64,000 nt of DNA from DASUPK01 sp963795665 (GCA_963795665.1 CAWCIP010000014.1:434001-498000), one strand, 5' to 3'; counted from the stretch's first letter, positions 40,744 through 49,350 are shown. Program-made: numbers and translations. The notes: generated by a model from the letters alone, not told the origin.

Positions 40744-42096
40744 TCAATTGGCTCGTGGGTCGTGCACCGACACGGCGGTGCGGAAGAAGCGGCTCTCCGC
40801 ACCGGGCGTGTACTGCGGAAGCGGGTTGGCGGGGCCGAGACGCAGGCGGATGCGGAGCCGTCCTCGGCGATCGGCGCGCAGGGTGGCGTGGCGAGTTCCG
40901 CTGACGCTGTGGATCCGCATCGAGTGTGTTGAGCGAGGCGCATAGAGGCGGGGGGTGATGACGGTCGCCCTGCCGCTGCCGATCAGGGAGAACCCTCGCC
41001 GGCCGGCCTTCAACAGGGTGCTGAACTCCATCGCCGTCCGGTGGATGCGCACCCGCCATCCGTAGGCCGCGTAGCTCGGCTCCGCGGCCATGAAGCTCAC
41101 CTTCGTCGGCGGCTTTGGTGGGTGCCGGAAGGTCTGAATGATCAGCGGCAGGTCGAGGCTCAGGTCCCGCGACCAGTAGGGCGCCGTGTGGGTCCCGGAG
41201 CCGTAGTCGTCCCAGACGTGGCCGATGCCGAGGGCGTTGAGACGGTCGTGCAGCGAGACGTTCGCCGCGTGGACGACCGCCTCGACCGGGTCGACGAGCT
41301 TGCCCGCGGCATTCGTGCCGTTGCCCGTACGGAGCGAGAGCCTCAGGCCGCGCAGGTTCATCGCCAGGTCCCACGCGTTGACCGCGCGCGTCCTGATCTG
41401 CTCGTTCTCGTAGGAGCCGAGCGGCTGGTCGTCGTCCAGGCCGACGGCGGCCTCGGCGGGGCGGACAACGTTGAGGTCCACGGCCCCCGAGTAGGCAGAG
41501 GCCGAGACGAACATGCCGGGATGGCGAGCCGCGTAGTGGATCGCTCCGTCGCCGCCCATCGAGAGGCCGGCGATCGCCCGTCCCGAGCGGCTGGCGATCG
41601 TCCGGTAGTGGCTGTCGACCCACGGGATGAGTTGGCCGACGTGGTAGGTCTCCCATTCGGGAGGGCCCTGCGCGCCGAAGTTCCACCAGTTGACGTAGCC
41701 GCCGTTGCTGCCGCCGTCGGGCATCACCACGATCAGGGGCAGGCCCGCCGTCAGGGCCTCGGCACCGAGCTGGTCGGTCCAGGACCGGTACCCGACGGTC
41801 CCGTTGCAGCAGCCGTGCAGCAGGTAGAGGACCGGATAGCGACGGCGCGACGAGGAGTAGCCGTCCGGCAGCAGGACTCGCACGCCGGTGGGGTCGGCGA
41901 GCGCCGGGGTGGTGAAGCTGAGCTCCTCCAGGCGCGGGTCGAGCCGCTGACTCGAGATCAGTCGGAGCGGTGTCCGAGCGGAGGCGCCGGCCGGCCCTCC
42001 GAACAGCAGCCCGAGCGCGAGGACGAGCGCCATCGCGATCAGCGCGCAGCTCGAACGCCCGCCGCGGTGGGGCGGATGCGGATCCCGCGTCTTCAT
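40744..42096 (-). CDS. Exported esterase (esterase D/antigen 85-like alpha/beta hydrolase)
   Basis: A 450-residue secreted protein. The signal peptide (CALIAMALVLALGLLFGGPAGASA) leads into an alpha/beta hydrolase with oxyanion region YLLHGCCNG, nucleophile elbow GLSMGG, and a late His in SGTHTAPYWSRDL; the fold matches putative esterases related to esterase D and mycolyltransferases. A C-terminal region of about 120 residues (from PPTKVSFM) forms an extra beta-rich domain. The ATG start at 42096 follows GAGAGGAGAG. It is the first of three exported hydrolases on this strand and diverges from a TetR gene across an 83-base region that contains a strong palindrome, so TetR control is likely. Confidence 0.92.
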   Translation of the reverse strand: MKTRDPHPPHRGGRSSCALIAMALVLALGLLFGGPAGASARTPLRLISSQRLDPRLEELSFTTPALADPTGVRVLLPDGYSSSRRRYPVLYLLHGCCNGTVGYRSWTDQLGAEALTAGLPLIVVMPDGGSNGGYVNWWNFGAQGPPEWETYHVGQLIPWVDSHYRTIASRSGRAIAGLSMGGDGAIHYAARHPGMFVSASAYSGAVDLNVVRPAEAAVGLDDDQPLGSYENEQIRTRAVNAWDLAMNLRGLRLSLRTGNGTNAAGKLVDPVEAVVHAANVSLHDRLNALGIGHVWDDYGSGTHTAPYWSRDLSLDLPLIIQTFRHPPKPPTKVSFMAAEPSYAAYGWRVRIHRTAMEFSTLLKAGRRGFSLIGSGRATVITPRLYAPRSTHSMRIHSVSGTRHATLRADRRGRLRIRLRLGPANPLPQYTPGAESRFFRTAVSVHDPRAN

Positions 42097-42125
42097 CTCT
42101 CCTCTCTCACACCAGTCCTCGCACA

Positions 42126-42146
42126 GCTAACTGTCCGTCAGTTAGC
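42126..42146. promoter_or_regulatory. TetR-type operator between esterase and tetR genes
   Basis: A 21-bp palindrome: GCTAACTG (42126-42133), five bases, CAGTTAGC (42139-42146), perfect in all eight positions of each arm. It is centred between two divergent genes and immediately upstream of the putative tetR -10 box, so binding would affect both directions. Autoregulation by the adjacent TetR is inferred. Confidence 0.8.
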
Positions 42147-42147
42147 A

Positions 42148-42153
42148 TACATT
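42148..42153 (+). promoter_or_regulatory. Putative -10 box (TACATT) of the tetR operon
   Basis: TACATT lies two bases after the operator. The predicted transcript start (about 42160) leaves a 20-base leader that carries GGAGGAGCGGGG before the tetR ATG. Confidence 0.5.
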
Positions 42154-42179
42154 TTCGCGATGGAGGAGCGGGGAACCGG

Positions 42180-42812
42180 ATGAACCCGACGACGAAGGCG
42201 GCGAAGCCGCCGAGCGGTCGCATGGCCCGCGCCGACCGGGAGGAGGTCATCCTCGACGCCGCTCAGCGCGCCTTCGCCGAGCTCGATTTCCGGTCGGTCC
42301 CAATGGAGGCGATCGCAGAGCAAAGTGGCGTGACCAAGGCCTTGCTCTACCAGTACTTCGGCTCGAAGGACCGCCTCTACGAGCTCTGCGTCGAGCGCGC
42401 TCGGGCGCGGCTCTTCGATGAGCTCGAGCTGCGAGTCGCCGAGGCAGACCCCGGCTGGGACAAGCTCCGGGTCTTCATCGAGCACTACTTCGACTACCTC
42501 GAGGCCAATCGGGACACGTCCTGGCTGATGTACGGGGAGGCCTCGCGTTCCGTGGTCGACGAGATGCGCGAGCGCAACGCGGAGTCGATCGCCGGCATCT
42601 TCCGGCAGGCCGCCGAGGAGGCCGGGAGAGTCCCCGATGCAAATGGGATCTCGGTCCTGGCGCACGGTCTGGTCGGCGCCGGCGAGCAGGTCGGACGCTG
42701 GTGGATCCGGCGCAGTGACGTGACCAAGGCCGAAGCCGTCGAGCGCTTCCTCTCGAACTCTCGCGGGACGGTGGCCGCCGCCTTCGCGGCGATGGATCGG
42801 AAGAAGAGTTGA
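42180..42812 (+). CDS. TetR-family transcriptional regulator
   Basis: A 210-residue repressor. The N-terminal helix-turn-helix is canonical (ILDAAQRAFAELDFRSVPMEAIAEQSGVTKALLYQYFGSKDRLYELC, about residues 24-70), and the C-terminal all-helical ligand domain contains FIEHYFDYLEANRDTSWLMYGEASR. The ATG at 42180 has GGAGGAGCGGGG upstream; a longer open frame into the esterase gene is rejected. The divergent palindrome is its likely operator. It overlaps the GH94-like gene by four bases, so regulator and enzyme are made from the same message. The inducer is unknown. Confidence 0.94.
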   Translation: MNPTTKAAKPPSGRMARADREEVILDAAQRAFAELDFRSVPMEAIAEQSGVTKALLYQYFGSKDRLYELCVERARARLFDELELRVAEADPGWDKLRVFIEHYFDYLEANRDTSWLMYGEASRSVVDEMRERNAESIAGIFRQAAEEAGRVPDANGISVLAHGLVGAGEQVGRWWIRRSDVTKAEAVERFLSNSRGTVAAAFAAMDRKKS

Positions 42813-45466
42813 CCGCACGGGCCGGAGTCGCCGGCCTCGTGGCCGCCGCACTGATCGTCTCCGGCCTCCTCGTCCCGCCGGCCCTTGCTGCGGGGCCCTC
42901 CCCGCTCTCCGCCGCGCGGGGCCTGCCCGACATGAGCTCCAGGTACGGCAGCGGTTCCTTCGGGCGCTGGGGGGTCGACCGCTTCGGGCTGCCCTCATAC
43001 GGCTACACGATCGATCCGGCGACGGCTCCCCAGGCACATCAGACCGAGCTCGACGGCTCGACGGACGCCTGGCACCAGCTCGGCAACGACTACCTCGTCG
43101 CCGATGCCCACAACGAGGGCTACGTCCAGCTCTGGAGCCAGGCGCGGGCCTATCAGTGGATCAACCGCTACGACGCCGCTTCAAGTCACTACTCCGGCGG
43201 CTACGGCTACCTGCGCCTCCCGGGCCGCACGATCAGCACCCTCTACGCCGACCGGCCCGCGGGTGCGCGGACGGCGCGTGACTTCGGCTCCGGCTACGTC
43301 CATCGCCTCACGGCCAGCAAGCCCGTCGCGATCGACGAGCACGTCTACGCCCCCTTCGGCAACTCGCCCGTTCTGCTCCACGACGTCACGATCCGCAACA
43401 CGTCCCACCGGCGAGTCCGCGCGAGCTGGGTCGAGTACTGGGACGTCAACCCCTACGACGAGTACCGGGACAAGCCACTCGGCCTGGCCCCACCGCGCTT
43501 CTCGAAGTCCCGTCGCACCCTCTCGGTCGCGGAGACTCCGGACGAGGTCGACTCGAACCCACTGTCGGTGTTCGCGGCGGCGCTCCGGGGGCGGGTCCGG
43601 GGCTGGGAGACCAACGGCGCGGCGTTCTTCGGAGCGGGTGGCCGAGCGGATCCGGCCGAGGTGGCGGGCGGCGCGCTCGGCCAGTCGATTGCGCCAGCGA
43701 CGGCCGAAGGCAAGAGCGGTTCCAGCATGTTCGCCCTGCGAGCTCCGGTCAAGCTGCGGCCAGGGCAGTCGGTGACCCTGCGGTACGCATACGGAACCGC
43801 CCATCCGGCGCAGATTCCCGGTCTCGTCTCTCGCTGGCGGCGCGCCGACGCCCCGTTTGCGCGCAGCCAGCGGGCCTGGGCGAGCTGGGTGCCGAGGGCG
43901 AGCTTCTCCGGCCGCAACCACTGGCTCTCGCGGGAGCTGGCCTGGGACGGGTACACGCTCCGCTCCGGGGCGAGCTTCGAGGAGGCCTGCGGCCATCACA
44001 TCGTCTCGCAGGGCGGCTACTACCAATACGACTTCGGCTGGCAGGCGGCGTATCGCGATCCGCTCCAGCAGGTGCTGCCTCTGATCTATTCCGACCCGGG
44101 CCTGGCCCGGGAGGTGCTCCGCTACTCCGCCCAGGAGCAGGACCGCGCCAGCGGCGAGATCCCGTATGCCATGGGGGAGATGTGCCGGCCCCTGCCGATG
44201 GGGACCTCCGACGACCTCGACCTCTGGCTGCTGTGGACCGCGGCCGAGTACGGCCTGGCGAGCCGGGATCTCCCCTTCTTCAACGAGAAGCTGAGCTGGC
44301 GCGACGGCGGCTCCTCCACGCTCTGGAAGCACCTCGTCCGCGCCTTCACCCATCAGGAGAGCTTCCGCGGCCCGCACGGTGGCTACTCGACCGCCGGCAC
44401 CAGCGGCGACTGGTCGGATCTCTCTCCGAGCTTCCTCGGGATGAGCGAGTCGACCTTGGTCACGGCGCAGCTCGCCTATGTCTACCCGCGGCTGGCCCAG
44501 CTCGCCGACGCCCGCGGCGCCAAGGGCTTCGCCCGGAAGCTGCGAGCCGCCGCGGCGCAGGATCGCATGGCGATGAGCAGCCAATGGACCGGCCGTGGCT
44601 GGTACTCGCGCGGCTACGACGGCGACCAGCAGATCGGCACGGGCGCGATCTTCGGCGAGCCCCAGCCGTGGGCGCTTCTCGCCGGCATCCCGAACCGCGT
44701 TCAGGCTCGCACGCTGGTCGGCAACGTCCGCCGCTTCCTCACCGGGATCGGGGCGCCCTCTGAGATCCACGGCCCTGCTCAGATCGGCTCCTCCCAGTCA
44801 CCGGCGAGGAACGACCCCGAGGTGACGGAGCGGACCTACCCGGGTCTGAGTCCTCACAACGCGGTCTTCCCGGGCGGCGCCTGGTACGCCGTCAACGGCT
44901 GGCTCACGATGGCCCTGGCTCGCCAGGCCGGCACGGTGCCCGATGCCCGGAAGTACGCCTTCGGCGAGCTGCGTCGCAACACCCTCGCCGCCCACGCGCA
45001 CGCCTTCCCCGACCACTGGAACGGCATCCTCTCGGTCGACGACGTCTGTTACGCCTTCTACGAGACCGACCCCTCCCGCTGCGGCATCGGCTTCACGACC
45101 AAGTACGACACCCAGATCATGCATCAGCCGGCCTGGAGCCTCTACGACACGATCGCGCTGGCGGGCCTGCAGCCGACGCGGGCCGGATATCGGATCGACC
45201 CCCAGCTGCCGATGCCGAGGTTCTCGTTGCGCCTGCCGCGCGCGGGAGTCGCCTACTCGCCCAGGCTTGCGCGCGGCTACCTCCGCCCGGCGGGACACGA
45301 CGCCTTGAAGATGGTCGTCTCTCTGCCGGGCCGGTGGTCTGCCCGGGAGGTACGCGCCTTCGTGGACGGCCGGCGAACGGCGGTCCGGGTCGCCCACGGC
45401 ACGGCGAGGTTCACGCTGCGGGCCGACGGCGGAAAGCCGACGGACTGGGCGATCGTGCGCGGCTGA
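42809..45466 (+). CDS. Exported GH94-like (glycosyltransferase 36/cellobiose phosphorylase-like) protein
   Basis: An 885-residue protein with a Sec signal peptide (AGVAGLVAAALIVSGLLVPPALA), an N-terminal beta-sandwich region (to about 330), and an (alpha/alpha)6-barrel from about 350. Barrel segments include QGGYYQYDFGWQAAYRDPLQQVLPLIYSDPG, the catalytic-acid motif SGDWSDLSPSFLGMSES (compare GDWNDG of GH94), GTGAIFGEPQPWALLAG and PGGAWYAVNGWLTMALARQAG. GH94 enzymes are phosphorolytic and normally cytoplasmic, so an exported copy is unusual and may hydrolyse instead. The start is TTG overlapping the tetR stop (TTGA). Its neighbours suggest turnover of a beta-linked glycan outside the membrane, which is inference. 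Confidence 0.85.
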   Translation: MTARAGVAGLVAAALIVSGLLVPPALAAGPSPLSAARGLPDMSSRYGSGSFGRWGVDRFGLPSYGYTIDPATAPQAHQTELDGSTDAWHQLGNDYLVADAHNEGYVQLWSQARAYQWINRYDAASSHYSGGYGYLRLPGRTISTLYADRPAGARTARDFGSGYVHRLTASKPVAIDEHVYAPFGNSPVLLHDVTIRNTSHRRVRASWVEYWDVNPYDEYRDKPLGLAPPRFSKSRRTLSVAETPDEVDSNPLSVFAAALRGRVRGWETNGAAFFGAGGRADPAEVAGGALGQSIAPATAEGKSGSSMFALRAPVKLRPGQSVTLRYAYGTAHPAQIPGLVSRWRRADAPFARSQRAWASWVPRASFSGRNHWLSRELAWDGYTLRSGASFEEACGHHIVSQGGYYQYDFGWQAAYRDPLQQVLPLIYSDPGLAREVLRYSAQEQDRASGEIPYAMGEMCRPLPMGTSDDLDLWLLWTAAEYGLASRDLPFFNEKLSWRDGGSSTLWKHLVRAFTHQESFRGPHGGYSTAGTSGDWSDLSPSFLGMSESTLVTAQLAYVYPRLAQLADARGAKGFARKLRAAAAQDRMAMSSQWTGRGWYSRGYDGDQQIGTGAIFGEPQPWALLAGIPNRVQARTLVGNVRRFLTGIGAPSEIHGPAQIGSSQSPARNDPEVTERTYPGLSPHNAVFPGGAWYAVNGWLTMALARQAGTVPDARKYAFGELRRNTLAAHAHAFPDHWNGILSVDDVCYAFYETDPSRCGIGFTTKYDTQIMHQPAWSLYDTIALAGLQPTRAGYRIDPQLPMPRFSLRLPRAGVAYSPRLARGYLRPAGHDALKMVVSLPGRWSAREVRAFVDGRRTAVRVAHGTARFTLRADGGKPTDWAIVRG

Positions 45467-45481
45467 CACAGCCGACCCGCA

Positions 45482-45487
45482 TAAATT
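45482..45487 (+). promoter_or_regulatory. Putative -10 box (TAAATT) of a leaderless gene
   Basis: TAAATT, six bases, ATG at 45494, with no ribosome-binding site between. It suggests the membrane-protein gene has its own promoter within the 27-base gap after the GH94-like gene. Confidence 0.5.
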
Positions 45488-45493
45488 ACCCCG

Positions 45494-47206
45494 ATGCCCG
45501 AGCGCCTCGACCGCCGTACCTGGGACCCGGTCTTGCTGTTCCTCGCCGCCGCCGTCATCGGCTCGGCGGCGCTGCTGCTCTTCTGGGGGTCGAAGCTGAC
45601 GTTCCTGCTCGACGAGTGGGAGTTCCTGCTCTACCGGCCCGGCTTCACCGCCCATTCAATCCTCAGCCCGCACGGGGAGCACATCTCGATCGCGCCGATC
45701 CTGATCTACAAGGCGCTGCAGGAGACGGCCGGCATGAGCTCGTCGCTGCCCTACCTCGCCGTGTCGGTCGCCCTCTTCATGGCCGCGTCGATTCTGCTCT
45801 TCGTCTACCTCCGGCGCCGGGTGGATCCATGGCTGGCGCTGCTGGCGACCGGCATCGTGCTGTTTCTCGGGCCCGCCTACGAGGACCTGCTGTGGGGCTT
45901 CCAGATGGGCTTCATGGGCTCGCTGGCCTGCGGCATCGGGGCGCTTCTGCTGCTCGAGCGGGGCGATCGCCGCGGCGATTGGCCGGCCTGCGTGCTGCTG
46001 ACGGTGGGGCTGACCTTCTCGAGCCTTGGGCTGCCCTTCATCGTTGCCGCCTGCGTCGACGTCGCGCTGCGCGGTGAGCGCCTCCGGCGGCTCTACGTGG
46101 TCGCGGTTCCGGGCCTTCTCTACGCGGCCTGGTGGCTGGGCTGGGGGCACACCGCCGATACCGCGCTCTCGCTGCACAACGCGGCGGAGACGCCCCACTT
46201 CATCCTCGACGCCGGTGCCGCGGTCTTCGCCTCGCTGTTCGGGCTGGTCCAGGGCGGGAGCGGCGGCGGCCTGGACTGGGGCCAGCCCCTGCTGCTGGCG
46301 GGCCTGGCGCTCGGCGCCTGGCGCCTGCACCGGATGGGTCGTGTGCCGCGGGAGCTGTGGATCGCGCTCGCACTCCTCGCCACGTTCTGGGTGCTGGCCG
46401 GCCTCAACGTCAAACCCGGGCGCGGGCCGGCCGTCAGCCGCTACCAGCTGCCGGGGGTGATCTTCGTCCTGATGATCGCCGCCGATCTGCTGCGAGGAGT
46501 TCGCGTGCCGAGGGGCGCGATTCTCGGCGCGTACGTGGTCGGCGCCGCGATCGTGGCGGGGAACGTCAACTTCCTGCACGACTCCTACTTCTCCTACAGG
46601 AACACCAGCGACGTGATCAAGGCCGACCTCGGCGCCGTCGAGATCACTCGGGACAGCATGGCGGCCCCGTACGTCCTCGACGAGAGCATCGCCGACACGG
46701 CCTACGTCCACGTCGGCTCGTCGGTGTATCTGGCCGACGCCGACAAGTACGGCTCGCCCGCCGACAGCGCGGCCGAGATCGCCGGCGCGCCGGAGCCCGC
46801 CCGCGTCGCGGCCGACAAGGTGATGGGGCGGGCGCTGGGCGTCAGCTTCGGGCCCGCCCAGGGATCCACGGTCCCCTCGGGGCCGCCGCCGCAGCTGCTC
46901 TTCCCGACGCAGGCGGACGCCCAGCGCCAGGGCAGCTGCCTCACGCTCGGTGCGGACTCGCCCGTCGCCATCCTTCGGCTGCCCCCGGGTGGGGCCATCG
47001 TCCACGCCTCGCCGCGGGCGGGCGCCCAGGTCCGCCTCCGCCGCTATGCAACCGCGTCCTTCCCGATCTCCGCGGCCCCGCTGGCAGCGGGCGAGGTCGG
47101 CGTCCTCGACATCCCAACCGACAGCGCCACCGAGCCCTGGGAGCTCGAGATCAGCCCCGCGGCGGGAGCCACCATCTGCGGTGGCGTCAATCCTGGGAAA
47201 GCCTGA
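45494..47206 (+). CDS. Polytopic membrane protein, possible glycosyltransferase (ArnT/PMT-like)
   Basis: A 570-residue protein. The first ~370 residues contain roughly ten hydrophobic helices with a luminal loop after the first helix (LTFLLDEWEFLLYRPGFTAH). This loop carries an Asp-Glu pair like that of GT-C glycosyltransferases (ArnT/PMT/STT3 type). The C-terminal ~200 residues are hydrophilic, predicted outside, and beta-rich (GSCLTLGADSPVAILRLPPGG). The fold assignment is tentative: it could equally be a membrane protein of another family. ATG at 45494 is preceded by TAAATT at six bases and no ribosome-binding site. It follows the GH94-like gene on the same strand. Confidence 0.65.
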   Translation: MPERLDRRTWDPVLLFLAAAVIGSAALLLFWGSKLTFLLDEWEFLLYRPGFTAHSILSPHGEHISIAPILIYKALQETAGMSSSLPYLAVSVALFMAASILLFVYLRRRVDPWLALLATGIVLFLGPAYEDLLWGFQMGFMGSLACGIGALLLLERGDRRGDWPACVLLTVGLTFSSLGLPFIVAACVDVALRGERLRRLYVVAVPGLLYAAWWLGWGHTADTALSLHNAAETPHFILDAGAAVFASLFGLVQGGSGGGLDWGQPLLLAGLALGAWRLHRMGRVPRELWIALALLATFWVLAGLNVKPGRGPAVSRYQLPGVIFVLMIAADLLRGVRVPRGAILGAYVVGAAIVAGNVNFLHDSYFSYRNTSDVIKADLGAVEITRDSMAAPYVLDESIADTAYVHVGSSVYLADADKYGSPADSAAEIAGAPEPARVAADKVMGRALGVSFGPAQGSTVPSGPPPQLLFPTQADAQRQGSCLTLGADSPVAILRLPPGGAIVHASPRAGAQVRLRRYATASFPISAAPLAAGEVGVLDIPTDSATEPWELEISPAAGATICGGVNPGKA

Positions 47207-47239
47207 TGCGGAGTGTCTTGGCGCCGCCGCGGCTCCGCG

Positions 47240-48604
47240 TCAGCCGGTGCCGTTGATCAAGGGATCGAACGGGCCGTTGTCCCCAGACAGCCGATCTGGC
47301 CGGTAGTGGATGAATGCAGCGTCCCCGAGATTGAGGCTCCTCGCGGTTGCTTCGAGTGCTTTCGGCTGCGCTACGGAATCCCAGCGTCCGGTCTCGACGC
47401 GGTGCTGTATCGCGAGCACTCCGGCGACGAGCTCCGAGGGAGTGAAGTTGCAGTGTTGCTGGCGTTCGATGAAGGCCTGCTTCAGCAGCGACTTGGAGCC
47501 GGCCCGTCGGACCACCCGCGCGTAGTGGTTCTCCTGCTGTACCGGGACGAGCTGGTCGGAGATGGTGTGGAGATCGAGCTCGGGCGTGAGCAGCCGGCCG
47601 GTGGGGACCGACGTCTCGGTCAGCGAGCGGATCGCCCCCGTGTCGGCCCTGATGTCGGCGCCTCGCGTAAGAGCAGCGAGGTCACGGTGCAGGCTCAGCC
47701 CCGCCTCACGGTAGAGGGCTCTGACCTCGGGTTGATAGGAGGAGTGGTGGAGCAGCCGCTCGAAGTCGACTCCGGCGGTCCATGACCCGTTGCCGCCGGC
47801 CGATTGCTCGATGTACGGCCGCCCGAACTCGACGAAATCCATCGTCGTGAAGGGGCCGCTGAACTCGACGTCGTACTGCCCCTGCTCCTGGGCACCGTAA
47901 GCGTGGCGACCGGGCATCGATTCGCCAGGTGCCCAGGGCGAGACGTTGAGGAACGCCATCGCCAGCGCCAGACGAGCACGGCCCTCCGCGCTCATTTGTG
48001 CCTGCTGCGCTGCCGCGTCCAGCAGCTTCCCGGTTGCCAATCCCTCGTCGGGGCTTGCGAACCGCACGAGCTTGATCGGCTCGCCCGCGGCGAGAAGCTT
48101 GCTGATCGCGTACTCGCCGTCGAGTTGGTAGTTGTTGAGCTGGATTGCGCCGGCGACGAGGCCGCAGGTCGTAAGCGATCCGTCGACGCGACCGTAGGGG
48201 TTCGCCTCGGATTCCAGGGCGCTGATCAGCCCGCCCATCGACGACCCGAACGCAATCACTCGATGCGGTGCGGAGGGAAGATCCTGACTTACGCCCGCGA
48301 CCGCCTCGAACTGATCGCGAAGCGCGCTTTCGAGCGCCCACCACGACCCACCTGGGTCGTAGGACGAGCCCACCAGGGCGTAGCCGCGATCGAGAAGCGC
48401 CTGCTTCGTATCCGGGTCGGGAGAATCGGCGGGGAGGAGTGGGCCGAATCCGTGGCTGTAGAGCAGCAGCGTGCCATTCCAGGCCGATGGCACGTCGGCG
48501 ATCCAGCTGCCGCCGTCGGAGGTGGTTCCCGCGTAGCTGGTCGAAGTGCTTGCCCGGGCCGTTGAGAGGCCGATGAGGAGTCCCAGCAGCCCGACCATGG
48601 CCAC
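47240..48604 (-). CDS. Exported alpha/beta hydrolase
   Basis: A serine hydrolase of at least 454 residues. The hydrophobic N-terminus (MVGLLGLLIGLSTARA) is a signal peptide core, and extending the frame to ATC at 48640 adds TVRRTARSIYL, giving a complete signal peptide with a strong GAGGAGAGAG site just upstream. Catalytic features are the oxyanion region LLYSHGFGP, nucleophile elbow GSSMGG, an Asp in ELDLHTISDQLVP and a His in IERQQHCNF. The family is not identified precisely, though the layout resembles prolyl-oligopeptidase or tannase-like relatives. It diverges from a MarR gene with a palindrome over its -35 box. Confidence 0.85.
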   Translation of the reverse strand: MAMVGLLGLLIGLSTARASTSTSYAGTTSDGGSWIADVPSAWNGTLLLYSHGFGPLLPADSPDPDTKQALLDRGYALVGSSYDPGGSWWALESALRDQFEAVAGVSQDLPSAPHRVIAFGSSMGGLISALESEANPYGRVDGSLTTCGLVAGAIQLNNYQLDGEYAISKLLAAGEPIKLVRFASPDEGLATGKLLDAAAQQAQMSAEGRARLALAMAFLNVSPWAPGESMPGRHAYGAQEQGQYDVEFSGPFTTMDFVEFGRPYIEQSAGGNGSWTAGVDFERLLHHSSYQPEVRALYREAGLSLHRDLAALTRGADIRADTGAIRSLTETSVPTGRLLTPELDLHTISDQLVPVQQENHYARVVRRAGSKSLLKQAFIERQQHCNFTPSELVAGVLAIQHRVETGRWDSVAQPKALEATARSLNLGDAAFIHYRPDRLSGDNGPFDPLINGTG

Positions 48605-48687
48605 CAGGTAGATCGAACGAGCTGTCCTACGTACGGTGATTGCGCTCTCTCCTCACACGAATCCCAGCCGGAGCGTCAACTTCCGCC

Positions 48688-48724
48688 AAAATAGTGAGTA
48701 ACAACCAACTTGTCAAGTGACTTG
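48688..48724. promoter_or_regulatory. Promoter of the hydrolase gene with overlapping MarR-type palindromes
   Basis: On the minus strand TTGACA (48716-48711), 17 bases, TATTTT (48693-48688) is a near-consensus promoter reading into the hydrolase gene. Two overlapping short palindromes, ACTTG-T-CAAGT (48708-48718) and CAAGT-G-ACTTG (48714-48724), cover the -35 box. MarR proteins bind such repeats, so repression by the divergent MarR protein is a reasonable inference. Confidence 0.6.
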
Positions 48725-48753
48725 CGTCTTGGGCGGCGCGTAAGGTTGAAGCG

Positions 48754-49233
48754 ATGAACCCAGCGGCAAAGGCCTCTCTGGCAAGCGATGAACCGGCGAC
48801 CCGCGCGCGCGTCGGATATCTCGTCTACAGGGTGGAGCGGCGGGTGCGGACTCGCCTTGACGTCGCGACGCGGACCCACGGTGTGACGACGACGGAATAC
48901 GTGGCGCTCAGCGTCCTGCGCGACCGGGACGGAATGTCGAGTGCGGAGCTTGCGCGCTGGGCGTTCGTCACCCCACAGGCGATGAACCTCGTCATCTCGA
49001 ATCTCGAGCGACGCCGGCTCGTACGGCGACGACCTGACCCCCAGCATCGGCGCGTCCTGCGGGCCTCGGTCACCTCCAAGGGGCGTGAGGTGCTCGAGCA
49101 CTGCGACGAATCCATGGACCAGATCGAAGCGGACATGCTTCGAGACCTCCCACCCGAAGAGGTGGAGGTCCTCCGCAGCGCGCTCGCCACCTGCGCGCAC
49201 ACCCTGGAGTCGACCAGGCCGCGCCTCGCCTGA
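48754..49233 (+). CDS. MarR-family transcriptional regulator
   Basis: A 159-residue winged-helix regulator with the MarR layout: an N-terminal dimerisation helix (RARVGYLVYRVERRVRTRLDVATRTHG), a central HTH (MSSAELARWAFVTPQAMNLVISNLERRRLVRRRPDPQHRRVLRASVTSKGREVL), and a C-terminal helix returning to the dimer interface. The wing carries the DPxxxRR pattern. The ATG at 48754 has TAAGGT seven bases upstream, which may serve either as a -10 box (leaderless) or partly as a weak ribosome-binding site. The divergent exported hydrolase is its probable target. The ligand is unknown. Confidence 0.94.
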   Translation: MNPAAKASLASDEPATRARVGYLVYRVERRVRTRLDVATRTHGVTTTEYVALSVLRDRDGMSSAELARWAFVTPQAMNLVISNLERRRLVRRRPDPQHRRVLRASVTSKGREVLEHCDESMDQIEADMLRDLPPEEVEVLRSALATCAHTLESTRPRLA

Positions 49234-49249
49234 GCAGGGCGAGTCGAAA

Positions 49250-49322
49250 TGGCGAGGGCCAGAATCGAACTGGCGACACCACGATTTTCAGTCGTGTGCT
49301 CTACCAACTGAGCTACCTCGCC
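49250..49322 (-). tRNA. tRNA-Phe (anticodon GAA)
   Basis: The 73-nt minus-strand sequence folds as a full cloverleaf: 7-bp acceptor (GGCGAGG with CCTCGCC), D stem GCTC/GAGC, anticodon stem CACGA/TCGTG with loop CTGAAAA (anticodon GAA), five-base variable loop GTGTC, T stem GCCAG/CTGGC with TTCGATT loop, and discriminator A. The terminal CCA is not encoded. It lies 17 bases past the marR stop. Confidence 0.97.
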
Positions 49323-49350
49323 GGGCGGGGCAAAGGCTAGCGTCCGAGGT

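Noticed and set aside
42160..42183. Leaderless seven-codon upstream reading frame ending in ATGA at the tetR start
   Set aside because: TACATT-N6-ATG fits by position, but the ATG overlaps the ribosome-binding site of tetR and the frame is too short to judge; a 20-base leader is simpler.
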